A stretch of DNA of 64,000 nucleotides from Lactococcus allomyrinae (lineage in GTDB: Bacteria; Bacillota; Bacilli; Lactobacillales; Streptococcaceae). Location: positions 1,426,001-1,490,000 of the forward strand of contig NZ_CP032627.1 in assembly GCF_003627095.1 (NCBI RefSeq), in the 5' to 3' direction. The notes under the pieces were generated by a model. The model searched no databases. It saw only the letters and a program-made list of their open reading frames with translations, and was not told the DNA's origin. The position numbers and the translations under genes are program-made. Shown here one piece after another: positions 12,713 through 21,321 of the stretch; position 1 is the first letter of the stretch; the number at the start of each line of letters is the position of its first letter.

Positions 12713-13665
12713 TTGTTTCCTCCAATCAGGCGTTCAACCTGTTCATCGCGAACAATATCTACTTTTTCTGCATCTTTTTCCGCAACTTCCATTCGGAAAA
12801 TTTCATCAAGTGATGGTGGTGCCTGAACAAAAGCTTGCACATACCCCTTTAAAGCAACTTTTTGAAAAATTTCGCGTCCGACCTCAGCATTAACAAGTTT
12901 TATTGAACGACCGCCTCCTTGTTTAGTCACAGATTTCACACCCGAAATGGCTAAAAGATCGTCATCAGATACCCCATCTTCTAGATAAATACGTGTCCTA
13001 CCATAACTTTCTCGAATATCTTGAACCGTTCCATTTAAAATTGTTTTTCCATCTTTTAGCATCAACAAATTATCCGATAAAAGTTCAACATCGCTCATAT
13101 TATGATTTGAAAAAATGACAGCTGCCCCATTATCACGACTTTTTTTAATCTCATTACGCAGAATTTCGGTATTGACTGGGTCAAGTCCCGTAAAAGGTTC
13201 ATCAAGAATTAAGAATTTTGGCTCATGAATCAACGTAGCGATAAATTGTACCTTCTGAGCATTCCCTTTTGAGAGTGTCTGAACCTTATCTGTAGGCTTT
13301 CCAATCACTTCCACGCGCTTCATCCACTCGGCAACTTTGATTCTGGCATCACTCCGTTTCATCCCGTGAAGCTCAGCAAAATACATGATTTGGTCTTCTA
13401 CCGTCATTTTTTGGTAAAGTCCACGTTCCTCAGGCAGAAATCCAATCAGTTGTTTCGTTTTTTGAGTGATTTTTTCACCGTCCCATGTGATAGTCCCTTG
13501 CTCCGCCTGAATAAAGTCCAAAATCATCCGAAAACTTGTCGTTTTACCCGCACCATTCTGTCCAATAAGTCCCATCACTTCACCAGGTGCAACTGTCATA
13601 GATAGGTCATCTACTGCCACTTTATCACCAAAACGTTTAGTTACATTTTTGATTTGTAAGGTCAT
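12709..13665 (-). CDS. ABC exporter ATP-binding protein (NatA/YhaQ type)
   Basis: A 318-aa ATPase partner of the downstream permease. Walker A is GQNGAGKTT, the signature is LSKGNAQKVQ, and Walker B is FLILDEPFTGLD followed by the SNHNMSDVELL H-loop. A C-terminal regulatory extension (about 215-318) is typical of this subfamily. I start at ATG 13665, which has GGAGGAAGT directly upstream; a start at 13716 would add 17 residues lacking a ribosome site. Confidence 0.9.
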   Translation of the reverse strand: MTLQIKNVTKRFGDKVAVDDLSMTVAPGEVMGLIGQNGAGKTTSFRMILDFIQAEQGTITWDGEKITQKTKQLIGFLPEERGLYQKMTVEDQIMYFAELHGMKRSDARIKVAEWMKRVEVIGKPTDKVQTLSKGNAQKVQFIATLIHEPKFLILDEPFTGLDPVNTEILRNEIKKSRDNGAAVIFSNHNMSDVELLSDNLLMLKDGKTILNGTVQDIRESYGRTRIYLEDGVSDDDLLAISGVKSVTKQGGGRSIKLVNAEVGREIFQKVALKGYVQAFVQAPPSLDEIFRMEVAEKDAEKVDIVRDEQVERLIGGNK

Positions 13666-13810
13666 ACTTCCTCCACTACTTTCTCTTAGTCTGATACTCT
13701 TAAAAACGAGACTCACTTATAAAAGATTTTCATCTTTAATTCGAATATCATTTTTGGCTGTTCAAACTCAGTTAAATCATTTCATTTATTTTATCACTCT
13801 ACTATTGATA

Positions 13811-13819
13811 ATTATACCA
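13811..13819 (-). promoter_or_regulatory. Extended -10 promoter for the ABC exporter
   Basis: The minus strand has TGG directly before TATAAT, an extended -10. An 11-bp inverted repeat, AGACTTTGTCT, lies immediately upstream and could be an operator. Confidence 0.55.
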
Positions 13820-13910
13820 TAGACAAAGTCTGTAAATCATAGACCAATATTCTTTTCTGTAAGTAGGAACGGGTTTAATTTAGCAAGTGTGTGCTAATTC
13901 CCCCACTGAA

Positions 13911-13926
13911 TGAAGTAATCACTTCA
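13911..13926. repeat. 16-bp palindrome shared with the yjeM leader
   Basis: TGAAGTAATCACTTCA here is the exact reverse complement of the element at 56653-56668. It overlaps the stop codon of the membrane gene. See findings. Confidence 0.6.
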
Positions 13927-14451
13927 ATTTTCTTTATATCCTCGCGACCATCCCCAAAGAATCAATCCATAAAGAACGACCACCCAGATATAAGAAAAAA
14001 ATTCAACCCCCGCAGAGGTAAAAACGCCCTCCTGAATGAGTATTATTTTTCCTTTTACAATATTAACAATCTGAAGAGCTGTAAAAAGTCCATAGACCAT
14101 TCCCAAGATTTTAAAAAGTCGTAATCTTTTTTGGGGAAATCCCTGACCAAAATAAGCGCCACGCAGTACCGACTCCAACACAAAGAAAATAGAAACTAGC
14201 GCAATAATCAACAAATTTTGTGTCCCAATCGTAAATAATCGACTTCCAGTCCCCTCAAAAATTACGCCACTAATAATCAATAAACCTCCACCAAAAATCA
14301 AACTATGCAGTGCGATAGAACCTCGAACTGCCTTTTGGCGCTCATCAAGTTGATTATAATTGCTAATCCCTCTTCGTCGCTTAATCAGTACAAGCATAAT
14401 TAAAATGACTAAAGCACTGGCTATCCCATTAATAAATCCTACGATATTCAT
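13924..14451 (-). CDS. Membrane protein paired with an XRE regulator
   Basis: A 175-aa protein with about five hydrophobic segments (near 3-22, 48-66, 76-95, 113-131 and 150-168) and a cytoplasmic basic patch after helix 1 (IKRRRGISNYNQLDERQKAVRG). Its ATG immediately follows the stop of the upstream XRE regulator (TAG ATG), so translation is coupled. Small XRE repressor plus multi-pass membrane protein is a recurrent Firmicutes pair of unknown role. I cannot assign a function. Confidence 0.75.
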   Translation of the reverse strand: MNIVGFINGIASALVILIMLVLIKRRRGISNYNQLDERQKAVRGSIALHSLIFGGGLLIISGVIFEGTGSRLFTIGTQNLLIIALVSIFFVLESVLRGAYFGQGFPQKRLRLFKILGMVYGLFTALQIVNIVKGKIILIQEGVFTSAGVEFFSYIWVVVLYGLILWGWSRGYKEN

Positions 14452-14652
14452 CTATTCTTCCTCCCAAAACAAATCATTCAAAGTAACATCTAATACCTTA
14501 CATATATCAACACATAAGCTGATTGTCGGATTATAATTTCCCGATTCAACCGCAACAATTGTTTGCCGCGTAACATTGACTGCCTGTGCAAGGTCATTTT
14601 GTGTCATACCTTTAAGTACACGCGCAGCTTTCAATTTCAAGTTTTTTCCCAT
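14452..14652 (-). CDS. Small XRE-family transcriptional regulator
   Basis: A 66-aa protein consisting only of a Cro/CI-type helix-turn-helix (LKAARVLKGMTQNDLAQAVN...TRQTIVAVESGNYNPTISL). I place the start at ATG 14652 rather than the in-frame TTG at 14658: the -10 box TATAAT at 14659-14664 is exactly 6 nt from this ATG, the TTG falls before the expected transcription start, and there is no Shine-Dalgarno. The mRNA is therefore probably leaderless, as for phage CI repressors. An inverted repeat just upstream suggests autoregulation. Confidence 0.85.
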   Translation of the reverse strand: MGKNLKLKAARVLKGMTQNDLAQAVNVTRQTIVAVESGNYNPTISLCVDICKVLDVTLNDLFWEEE

Positions 14653-14658
14653 GAACAA

Positions 14659-14687
14659 ATTATAAAATATATCTTTCTAAAAGTCAA
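14659..14687 (-). promoter_or_regulatory. Promoter of the XRE/membrane protein pair
   Basis: TTGACT, 17 nt, TATAAT on the minus strand. The -10 ends 6 nt before the ATG, predicting transcription starting at the A of the start codon. Confidence 0.85.
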
Positions 14688-14689
14688 CT

Positions 14690-14708
14690 ATAACATACTT
14701 TTTGTTAT
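14690..14708. promoter_or_regulatory. Possible operator of the XRE regulator
   Basis: An inverted repeat ATAACA-N7-TGTTAT lies directly upstream of the -35 box. Likely target of the small regulator itself; inference from position and symmetry. Confidence 0.45.
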
Positions 14709-14742
14709 CTGAAATGTATCTACGATATTATTCTCTCAAAAA

Positions 14743-14769
14743 TAAAAAAAATCATAAGACTATGATTTT
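14743..14769 (-). terminator. Terminator of the 14771-15178 gene
   Basis: The stem ATCATA/TATGAT with a 4-nt loop is flanked by a long T-run on the minus strand; A-rich on the other side, so it may act in both directions. Confidence 0.8.
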
Positions 14770-14770
14770 T

Positions 14771-15178
14771 TTATGCTTTTACTTTAGAAAGTTTAATTTG
14801 TCTTTGCAGACTTACTACTGCCAGCAAAAGGAGTAACATACTTGCAAGTAGTGCTGCTCCAGCTGGAGCAAGCTGACTATTTTCCAAAAATACACCGTGT
14901 CCTTCAAATAGATAAATGCTAGTGTTTGTAACATCAGCAGCAAAAATAATTGCTAAGAGATAAAACAAGACTTTTAACTCTTTTACTTGTTTAAAAGTTG
15001 TCCGAGTTTGCCATATTCTAAAACTAGCAAAAGCCAGAAGCAAAGTGCTGAAAAGATAAACCATTTCAAAATTTTGAATCCAGTAAAAATGCTGAGCTTC
15101 AAAAATGAAACCGACAATAGTGAGTATTCCACCAAATATGAGCGTTGGAATAAAGATGAGCCATAGAATTTTATTCAT
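14771..15178 (-). CDS. Four-helix membrane protein of unknown function
   Basis: A 135-aa integral membrane protein with four hydrophobic segments (about 4-25, 37-56, 72-92 and 104-124) and a lysine-rich C-terminus (KLSKVKA). I chose ATG 15178, preceded by GAGG; an upstream in-frame ATG at 15205 lacks a ribosome site. It has its own terminator and sits alone. No family was recognised. Confidence 0.7.
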   Translation of the reverse strand: MNKILWLIFIPTLIFGGILTIVGFIFEAQHFYWIQNFEMVYLFSTLLLAFASFRIWQTRTTFKQVKELKVLFYLLAIIFAADVTNTSIYLFEGHGVFLENSQLAPAGAALLASMLLLLLAVVSLQRQIKLSKVKA

Positions 15179-15341
15179 TATTTTTTCCTCAAAGTATAAG
15201 CACATCCTTTTGGTATTCCATTGATTTAACTTTTATAAAATCACTATCCGAGGATAAGCTTATCTTCCTTTTTTATTTCTTATTTAATTTTAATATATTT
15301 CTCATCAAACTCAAAATATTATGTTTTCTTTTCTCATAAAT

Positions 15342-15371
15342 AAAAAATCTTGGTCATTCCAAGATTTTTTT
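15342..15371 (-). terminator. Terminator of the GNAT gene at 15354
   Basis: A perfect 8-bp stem, AATCTTGG/CCAAGATT, with a 5-nt loop and T-run, overlaps the stop codon. Confidence 0.85.
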
Positions 15372-15914
15372 AATGGTTTCTGATGATAAGTCTGTGATTA
15401 ATTTGATGGGCTGAACCTGTTCATCTTTTTGCAAAAGTAAATCCATCCATTGAATTCCGTACCATTTTCCAAACTTATAACCTGATTTTTGAAAAATTCC
15501 GATAGCTTCAAAGCCAAACTTTTCATGAAAAGCCATGCTTGCAGGATTGGGATAAGTGATGCAAGCATAGGCACGTTGATAATTAAGTAAAGATAACGCT
15601 GTTAATAACTTTTCATAAAGTATTGTGCCCGTACCATGATGCCGTTCATTTTCATCAAGATAAATGGATAGCTCGACCACCCAATCATAGGCCGCCCGTT
15701 CACGATAACGTCCAGCATAAGCATAACCAATAATTTTACCATTTTCTATAGCTAATAGATATGGAAACACTGATGCAGTTTTCTCTATTCGTTGAGCAAA
15801 GTCTTCCACAGTTGGAACCTCATATTCAAAAGTTATCGCTGTTTTTTCCACATATGGCTTATAAATTTTTAATAATTCGGTTGCATCCGCTGTTGTTGCT
15901 AATCTAAATTTCAT
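15354..15914 (-). CDS. GNAT N-acetyltransferase (phosphinothricin acetyltransferase-like family)
   Basis: A 186-aa GNAT-fold protein. It opens MKFRLATTADATELLKIYKPYV and has the family blocks EYEVPTVEDFAQRI, GYAYAGRYRERAAYDW and YLDENERHHGTGTILYEKLL, the last holding the acetyl-CoA pyrophosphate loop. This pattern is that of the Pat/YncA group, which acetylates small amines or amino-acid analogues; the true substrate cannot be told and no resistance is implied. The ATG at 15914 has CAGGAG upstream. Confidence 0.85.
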   Translation of the reverse strand: MKFRLATTADATELLKIYKPYVEKTAITFEYEVPTVEDFAQRIEKTASVFPYLLAIENGKIIGYAYAGRYRERAAYDWVVELSIYLDENERHHGTGTILYEKLLTALSLLNYQRAYACITYPNPASMAFHEKFGFEAIGIFQKSGYKFGKWYGIQWMDLLLQKDEQVQPIKLITDLSSETIKKILE

Positions 15915-16017
15915 TATTTCTCCTGACTCTCTTTTGAATATTATACACAATTTTGGATTAAATATCTTTATAGGAATCAGTTTGTTTGTGATTTACAATT
16001 CTATTTCTTAATTAATA

Positions 16018-16053
16018 AAAAAACTCCGAGGAAAAAATAACTTCCTCAGAGTT
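16018..16053 (-). terminator. Terminator of ahpC
   Basis: A 12-bp stem, AACTCTGAGGAA pairing with TTCCTCGGAGTT (G-U included), is followed by T7 on the minus strand, 20 bp past the ahpC stop. Confidence 0.88.
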
Positions 16054-16072
16054 CCTGAATATTAACTAAATC

Positions 16073-16636
16073 CTAAAGATGATTTACTAATTCTAAACCT
16101 GGTGTTAGAGTGTTTTCTCCTTCTGCCCATTTTGCAGGACAAACTTGATCTGGATGTTGACGAATAAATTGTGCTGCCTTCACTTTATTAACAAGTTGAG
16201 AAGCATTTCTCCCAATACCATCTGCCGTAATTTCAACTGCTTGAATCACACCATCAGGGTCAATAATAAATGTGCCACGTTGTGCTAGTCCTTCTTCTTC
16301 ATCAAGAACATCAAATACACGTGACAAGTTCCAGCTTGGGTCTGCAAGCATTGGATATTCTATCTTTCCGATTTTAGGGCTATCCATGTGCCAAGCAGCA
16401 TGGACAAAATGAGTATCAGTTGAAGCTGAATATACTTCTGCTCCCAAAGCTTTTAATGTTGTATAGTGTTCTTGCAAATCTTCAAGTTCTGTTGGGCAGA
16501 CAAATGAGAAATCCGCTGGATAAAACACTAACACATTCCATTTTCCTAAAAAATCTTCATTTGTAACTGTTTTAAATTCTAAATCATGATATGCTTGTAC
16601 GGAAAATTCTCCAATTTTTTTACCTACTAGTGACAT
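16073..16636 (-). CDS. ahpC: AhpC-type 2-Cys peroxiredoxin
   Basis: A 187-aa peroxidase that reduces H2O2 and organic peroxides in the cytoplasm. The peroxidatic Cys lies in the motif [10 protein letters not shown] (near residue 47) and the resolving Cys in [10 protein letters not shown] near the C-terminus; both are present. The usual reductase AhpF is not adjacent: the gene is flanked by its own promoter and terminator, so it is monocistronic here. SD AGAAGGAG precedes the ATG. Confidence 0.95.
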   Translation of the reverse strand: MSLVGKKIGEFSVQAYHDLEFKTVTNEDFLGKWNVLVFYPADFSFVCPTELEDLQEHYTTLKALGAEVYSASTDTHFVHAAWHMDSPKIGKIEYPMLADPSWNLSRVFDVLDEEEGLAQRGTFIIDPDGVIQAVEITADGIGRNASQLVNKVKAAQFIRQHPDQVCPAKWAEGENTLTPGLELVNHL

Positions 16637-16669
16637 AAAAATAACTCCTTCTAAAAATGTGATACCTTA

Positions 16670-16698
16670 ATTATATTAAAATTTAAAGAAAAGGTCAT
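16670..16698 (-). promoter_or_regulatory. Promoter of ahpC
   Basis: ATGACC, 17 nt, TATAAT on the minus strand; -10 perfect, -35 4 of 6. Confidence 0.55.
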
Positions 16699-16738
16699 GT
16701 TTCAGAAATATGAGCTAAGATTATTTTCAATCTAACAT

Positions 16739-17236
16739 CTAGTGACTCTCAAAGAGTAGTACATGTCCAATTGTACCATCAGGGTACACTGCCATTTGTT
16801 CATTAGTAATTATTTTATAATTAGAATCTATTTCAGAAACAATTTTATTCCAAAATTTTTCCGAACTTTTATTTTGGGGATGATATTTCAACTGCCAACT
16901 CCCACAAAATTGCTTAAAGATTTGGTATGCGGCTTGTCTCCCAATTCCCTTCCTTCGGAAAGGATAAGTGATAAAAAATTCGTACATTGTTTTATCTGTC
17001 GAAATATTTATCTCTAAAAAATTATTAATCAATGCAAAACCCGCAAGTTCACCATCAACTTTTATGAAGTATGAATAACGATTTTTATCATTGAAAATAT
17101 CATCTACACGATAGTGAAATAGCCCATCTTTCTCGACTTTAGCTTGAGTGTATTGAGAAAATTCATAGATATATTTCTCAAGTAAATTTTCTAATGTTGC
17201 TTTGTCATCAATAGAAATTTCTTCTAGTATAACCAT
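16739..17236 (-). CDS. GNAT-family acetyltransferase
   Basis: A 165-aa GNAT protein. The acetyl-CoA site is MYEFFITYPFRRKGIGRQAAYQ (RRKGIG loop), preceded by GFALINNFLE and followed by the C-terminal KYHPQNKSSEKFWNKI block. Substrate unknown. SD AGGGAGAAAAG precedes the ATG. It follows the 60-aa membrane protein gene by 13 bp, implying one transcript. Confidence 0.82.
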   Translation of the reverse strand: MVILEEISIDDKATLENLLEKYIYEFSQYTQAKVEKDGLFHYRVDDIFNDKNRYSYFIKVDGELAGFALINNFLEINISTDKTMYEFFITYPFRRKGIGRQAAYQIFKQFCGSWQLKYHPQNKSSEKFWNKIVSEIDSNYKIITNEQMAVYPDGTIGHVLLFESH

Positions 17237-17249
17237 CTTTTCTCCCTAC

Positions 17250-17432
17250 TTAATGGTGGGTCAAAAACTCAACAATCCAATAGCCAACATACGCCCAGCT
17301 CAGAAAACCATGCCAAACTGCATTCCAAAATGCTCCACCATTTTCTGCAAAATGCATACCAGTAGCAACCAAGAATCCCATAAAGTACATTGCACTTGAC
17401 ACATCAACGTTTACTTTGATTTTTTTGTCCAT
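17250..17432 (-). CDS. Small membrane protein of 60 aa
   Basis: Two hydrophobic segments (about 12-28 and 38-56, FLSWAYVGYWIVEFL) joined by a short loop, with a lysine-rich N-terminus (MDKKIKVNVDVS). A good SD (TTAGGAGG) lies 7 nt upstream, which supports a real gene despite its size. It is cotranscribed with the downstream GNAT gene. No function known to me. Confidence 0.7.
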   Translation of the reverse strand: MDKKIKVNVDVSSAMYFMGFLVATGMHFAENGGAFWNAVWHGFLSWAYVGYWIVEFLTHH

Positions 17433-17529
17433 TTTTTGCCTCCTAACTTTAATTGATTAAATGCTTATCATTCTCTCCGTTCTTTATCCTCTATTGATAA
17501 AGTTACCTACTCATTTTCTTTTATTATAT

Positions 17530-17553
17530 AAAAAAAGCTGGTGTTAACCAACT
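17530..17553 (-). terminator. Terminator of the anion permease gene
   Basis: The stem AGTTGGT/ACCAGCT with a 4-nt loop and seven T on the minus strand, shortly after the permease stop. Confidence 0.82.
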
Positions 17554-17568
17554 TATTTCTTTTATTAT

Positions 17569-18747
17569 TTAACCGAAAAAACTTACGATGATTAATCCAA
17601 AAACTACTAAAATACCTAAAAAACTGGCGTTAATAATCATGAAATATTTTACAAAACCAGAAGTTTCGCCACGTGCCTGCATTCGAATCACTTTGTAAGC
17701 AATCAATGTCGCCATTGAAGCAACCATCGTTCCTATTCCACCGATGTCAGCACCAAGTACAACTGACACCGCATGAGGCGTGAATGGAGAGATAAGAATA
17801 GGAGCTGCGATATTTGAGATAACCTGACTTGTAATCACAGTACCCAAAAACGCTGCTTGTGGTCCCACAAACGTACGACTAATAAAGTCAGTGAGTGCAT
17901 GGATATTAGCAATATTTCCAACGATTATAAAGAAGCAAACAAAGGTTAAAAGAAGATGATAGTCCACACCTTTAAATAACTGCGGGCGATAAATTAACAC
18001 AACTACTGCGACAATCGCTGCTGCTAAATAAAAATTAATATAACCAAATACGGATGCTGCCATAATAATCATCAGAATCACAAAAATTGATGTTTCTAAT
18101 TTATTAAACTTATCAACTTTTGTCTCAATTACTAAGGGTTCATTATCAATGAACTGACAAGCAACATTGAGCAAGATTAATCCCGCCAACCAAAGTAGTC
18201 CTGTTCCTTTAAAAAACTCTAAATTTGTCAAAACATGACCACCATGATGTGCTGCATTTTGATAAAATGAATAGAGATACAGATTATGGGGATTACCTTG
18301 AGGAAGCAAGCTTGAACCTGTGTGACAAGCAGGAACAATCATCGCTGCTCCAATATAAACTGATTTTCGATTCTTAATCTCTTTTGTGATTGCCAAGTAT
18401 AGAGGCAAAATAGTCAAAATTGTAAGATCATTTGTAAAAAATATAGCAAGAAAGAAAGTGAGCATTGTTGTAAATCGTACAAGCTGACGTGTTGTCTTAC
18501 TCCGTTTTACTAATGATTCTCCTAGATAGCGCAAAAGTCCTGTTGAACGAAAACCTGCAATAACAAGCATCAATCCAAACACGGTTACAACTACCTTATA
18601 ATCAAAAAAACGTGTTGTAAATCCGCCAAAAACGACGGCAATAATTGCGATAATAAAAGCGACAAGAAAAACCTTATCGACCAAAAACCAATTCCAAACT
18701 GCTTGCAGAATGTGCTTTGATTTGCGTCCAGTAGCTGATTGTTCCAC
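17569..18747 (-). CDS. Anion permease of the ArsB/CitM-like ion transporter superfamily
   Basis: A 392-aa protein with 10-11 membrane helices and the superfamily hallmark loops FFTNDLTILTILPLYLAIT and HTGSSLLPQGNPHNLYLYS (two pseudo-symmetric halves; the second half has TSQVISNIAAPILISPF). Members move dicarboxylates, citrate, arsenite or other anions; the substrate here is not evident. It starts with GTG at 18747 with AGGAG 8 nt upstream. The long leader carries a terminator-like hairpin and two mutually exclusive stems over the ribosome site, suggesting regulated expression. Confidence 0.8.
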   Translation of the reverse strand: MEQSATGRKSKHILQAVWNWFLVDKVFLVAFIIAIIAVVFGGFTTRFFDYKVVVTVFGLMLVIAGFRSTGLLRYLGESLVKRSKTTRQLVRFTTMLTFFLAIFFTNDLTILTILPLYLAITKEIKNRKSVYIGAAMIVPACHTGSSLLPQGNPHNLYLYSFYQNAAHHGGHVLTNLEFFKGTGLLWLAGLILLNVACQFIDNEPLVIETKVDKFNKLETSIFVILMIIMAASVFGYINFYLAAAIVAVVVLIYRPQLFKGVDYHLLLTFVCFFIIVGNIANIHALTDFISRTFVGPQAAFLGTVITSQVISNIAAPILISPFTPHAVSVVLGADIGGIGTMVASMATLIAYKVIRMQARGETSGFVKYFMIINASFLGILVVFGLIIVSFFG

Positions 18748-18752
18748 TACTT

Positions 18753-18804
18753 CTCCTAACTATCATATGGATACTCGCTCTACGTTAGGAGCGCTCTAGC
18801 TCCT
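18753..18804 (-). promoter_or_regulatory. Alternative hairpins over the permease ribosome site
   Basis: CTCCTAAC pairs perfectly with GTTAGGAG (plus coordinates 18784-18791 and 18753-18760), burying the Shine-Dalgarno AGGAG. The same CTCCT can instead pair with an upstream AGGAGC (18799-18804 with 18787-18792). The two stems exclude each other, a translation-control layout. No known riboswitch class recognised. Confidence 0.5.
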
Positions 18805-18837
18805 CTTTGCAAAGCAATATGGTTTTATCTATCACAC

Positions 18838-18862
18838 AAAAAGAACGACTAAAACTGTCGTT
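18838..18862 (-). terminator. Terminator-like hairpin in the permease leader
   Basis: The stem AACGAC/GTCGTT with a 7-nt loop followed by CTTTTT lies between promoter and gene, so it could be an attenuator. Confidence 0.45.
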
Positions 18863-18902
18863 TCCAATATCAAGTGACTTTTACCATTTACACACTGTTT
18901 AC

Positions 18903-18930
18903 ATTATAGCATAAAAAGAAAGTCAAGCAA
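18903..18930 (-). promoter_or_regulatory. Promoter of the permease
   Basis: TTGCTT, 16 nt, TGC-TATAAT (extended -10) on the minus strand. Confidence 0.65.
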
Positions 18931-19023
18931 CTAATTTTTGGGACTTACACTAAGGTTTGATAAATTCTGACATTTTCATTTTTTGTCAAAAATTTTGATG
19001 ACAAATTCTATGTCTCATAAAAA

Positions 19024-19053
19024 ATAAAAACTCTGTCAGCGTACTGACAAAGC
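19024..19053 (-). terminator. Terminator of the suf operon built from the TGACAG repeat
   Basis: CTTTGTCAG-TACG-CTGACAGAG (one G-U pair) plus T5 on the minus strand, following sufB. The stem arms are the dispersed repeat. Confidence 0.82.
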
Positions 19054-19068
19054 TTTTTATTTTTATTT

Positions 19069-20493
19069 TTATCCAATCGAACCTTCCATTGAGTAAGAGA
19101 TTAAGCGATTGAGTTCAACAGCATATTCCATTGGAAGTTCTTTGGTAAATGGCTCAATGAATCCCATGACAATCATGTCAGTTGCTTCTTTTTCTGTCAG
19201 CCCACGACTCATCAAATAATAAAGTTGTTCTTCAGAAATTTTTGATACTTTTGCTTCGTGCTCAAGAGCAACTTGTGAGTTATGAATTTCATTGAACGGA
19301 ACAGTATCAGACTTTGATAAATCATCCATCAAGATTGTATCACATTCAATATGAGAAGCTGATTTTTTCGAATTTTTTCCGAAAGTGACTTGTCCACGAT
19401 AATTGACTGCTCCACCATTTTTGGCGATAGACTTTGAAATAATCGAGCTTGATGTGTTAGGTGCATTATGAATCATTTTTGCACCTGTATCTTGATTTTG
19501 GTTAGCCCCTGCAAATGCAATGGAGAGCATCGTCCCACGTGCTCCTGGACCATTCAGATGAACGGCTGGATATTTCATAGAAACACGAGATCCGAGGTTC
19601 CCATCAACCCATTCAACTGTCGCATTTGTAGCTGCACTTGCACGTTTTGTCACAAGATTATAAACGTTGTCTGACCAGTTTTGGATGGTTGAATAGCGCA
19701 TATAGCCGCCTTCTTCCACAAAAATTTCAACCACAGCTGCATGAAGTGAACTCGCAGAATAAGTTGGCGCCGTACATCCCTCAACATATTGAACAGATGC
19801 TCCCTCTTCTACGATAATCAATGTCCGCTCAAATTGTCCTGATTTTTCGTTATTAATTCGGAAATAGGCCTGAATCGGAATGTCACATTTGACCCCTTTT
19901 GGAATGTAAACGAAGGATCCACCTGACCAAACTGCGGAGTTCAATGCTGCCAGCTTATTATCTGTTGGTGGCACGAGTTTTGCAAAATATTTTTTGAAAA
20001 GCTCTGGATACTCACGTAATCCTGAGTCTGTATCTGTGAAAACAATGCCCAACTTTTCAAATTCTTCACGCATATTGTGATAGACAACTTCTGATTCGTA
20101 TTGCGCAGAAGCCCCAGCAAGGTATGAACGCTCTGCCTCTGGAATACCGATTTTTTCAAAAGTATCTTTGATTTCAGCAGGGACATCATCCCATGAACGC
20201 GCCGCTTTTGCTGACGGCTTTTGATAATAGACGATATCATTAAAGTCAATGTCAGAGAGGTCTGGGCCCCATTTTGGTAAGTCTATTTTTTTAAATGCTT
20301 CAAATGATTTTAGACGAAAATCAAGCATCCATTCTGGTTCATTTTTTGTGGCAGAAATCTCACGAATAACTTCTTCTGTCAAGCCTAAACCAGTTGTAAA
20401 ATCCAGTTTCGCATTATCATGAAAACCAAATTTATATTCTTCTAAGCCTTCAACCGCATCATCTGCGGTGTTGACGATTTTTTCTTCTGTCAT
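19069..20493 (-). CDS. sufB: Fe-S cluster scaffold subunit SufB
   Basis: A 474-aa scaffold on which the SufBCD complex assembles Fe-S clusters. It has the SufB/SufD beta-helix core with the SufB-specific signatures [35 protein letters not shown] (conserved Cys) and [20 protein letters not shown] near the C-terminus. Length is typical. SD GAGAGG precedes the ATG. It is the last gene of the operon, separated from sufU by a 344-bp stretch that is unusually long. Confidence 0.95.
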   Translation of the reverse strand: MTEEKIVNTADDAVEGLEEYKFGFHDNAKLDFTTGLGLTEEVIREISATKNEPEWMLDFRLKSFEAFKKIDLPKWGPDLSDIDFNDIVYYQKPSAKAARSWDDVPAEIKDTFEKIGIPEAERSYLAGASAQYESEVVYHNMREEFEKLGIVFTDTDSGLREYPELFKKYFAKLVPPTDNKLAALNSAVWSGGSFVYIPKGVKCDIPIQAYFRINNEKSGQFERTLIIVEEGASVQYVEGCTAPTYSASSLHAAVVEIFVEEGGYMRYSTIQNWSDNVYNLVTKRASAATNATVEWVDGNLGSRVSMKYPAVHLNGPGARGTMLSIAFAGANQNQDTGAKMIHNAPNTSSSIISKSIAKNGGAVNYRGQVTFGKNSKKSASHIECDTILMDDLSKSDTVPFNEIHNSQVALEHEAKVSKISEEQLYYLMSRGLTEKEATDMIVMGFIEPFTKELPMEYAVELNRLISYSMEGSIG

Positions 20494-20837
20494 TTTTATC
20501 CTCTCAGTTTCTTTTTTGAAAAGATTTTTGGTCCATTCTTTTACTTTTTGGTTCTTGACGGTTCTGTCAGCATACTGACGAAAGATTTCATCCGCTTTTT
20601 ACACTCATCGGCTGATTCAAATTGCACTGACAGCTCTATCAGTATAATGACAAAATTATCGAGTTCACTGACAATTTCTTATCCATTGATTCAGTACCTG
20701 TCTTGATTTGCATTAAGCTATTAAGCTAACAGAATTTTTGTCAGTGATTTTCACCAAAGCAATCCCTCATATCTTTGATGTGAGGTTGTATCTTAAATTC
20801 AGTAGAAGTTGAAACTCTCATTGAATAAGTCTTGACT
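20494..20837 (-). other. 344-bp gap between sufU and sufB, rich in TGACAG repeats
   Basis: No ORF. It carries CTGTCAGCATACTGAC at 20564-20579 and further half-sites (near 20626, 20666 and 20738). No terminator with a T-run was seen, so the operon probably reads through. Confidence 0.6.
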
Positions 20838-21296
20838 TCATTCACCATGAGTAATTTTGGATTCTGCTTCACCCATTTCAAGTGCTTTCTTTAGGGCATT
20901 CCAAGCTAAAGTTGAACATTTCACACGTGATGGAAACTTACTTACTCCTGCAAGAAATTGTGCATCGCCAAGTTCTTCCTGACGTTCATCCTCCGCTCCT
21001 GTTACCATTGCTGAAAAAATATTTGCTAACTCTAATGCTTCTTGCTTTGTTTTCCCAAGTACTGCTACTGTCATCATCGAAGCTGATGCCGTTGAAATCG
21101 TGCAACCATGCCCACTAAAAGCAATATCTGAAATCACATCACCATCAAAGACAACGGTTAGACGAATAACATCTCCACAAGTTGGATTATTTAAATCAAT
21201 CATACATCCCGTATGTAATTCCCCAGCATGACGTGGGCTTGATGAATGGTCCAAAATCACTGCACGATATAAATTATCTAATTTAGATAAAGCCAC
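20838..21296 (-). CDS. sufU: SufU sulfur-transfer protein
   Basis: A 152-aa SufU, the zinc protein that accepts persulfide sulfur from SufS in Gram-positives. The three Cys ligands are visible in NPTCGDVIRL, GHGCTISTASASMM and RVKCSTLAWNAL, together with the SufU-specific insertion (IFSAMVTGAEDERQEELGDA) absent from IscU. It lies 25 bp after an inserted flavin-like gene, whereas sufS-sufU are normally adjacent. Confidence 0.93.
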   Translation of the reverse strand: MALSKLDNLYRAVILDHSSSPRHAGELHTGCMIDLNNPTCGDVIRLTVVFDGDVISDIAFSGHGCTISTASASMMTVAVLGKTKQEALELANIFSAMVTGAEDERQEELGDAQFLAGVSKFPSRVKCSTLAWNALKKALEMGEAESKITHGE

Positions 21297-21321
21297 TCTC
21301 TCACTCTTTCTATAAATTTGC

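Larger units (their letters stand above)
18748..19023 (-). other. Structured leader and intergenic region before the permease
   Basis: This stretch holds the permease promoter, a leader of about 150 nt with three potential hairpins, and an AT-rich remainder with half-sites of the TGACAG repeat near 18967. No ORF. Confidence 0.6.

Noticed and set aside
15354-15914. Calling this GNAT protein a herbicide-resistance (bar/pat) gene
   Set aside because: The family is broad and the resemblance is only to the general Pat/YncA pattern; no substrate can be deduced.
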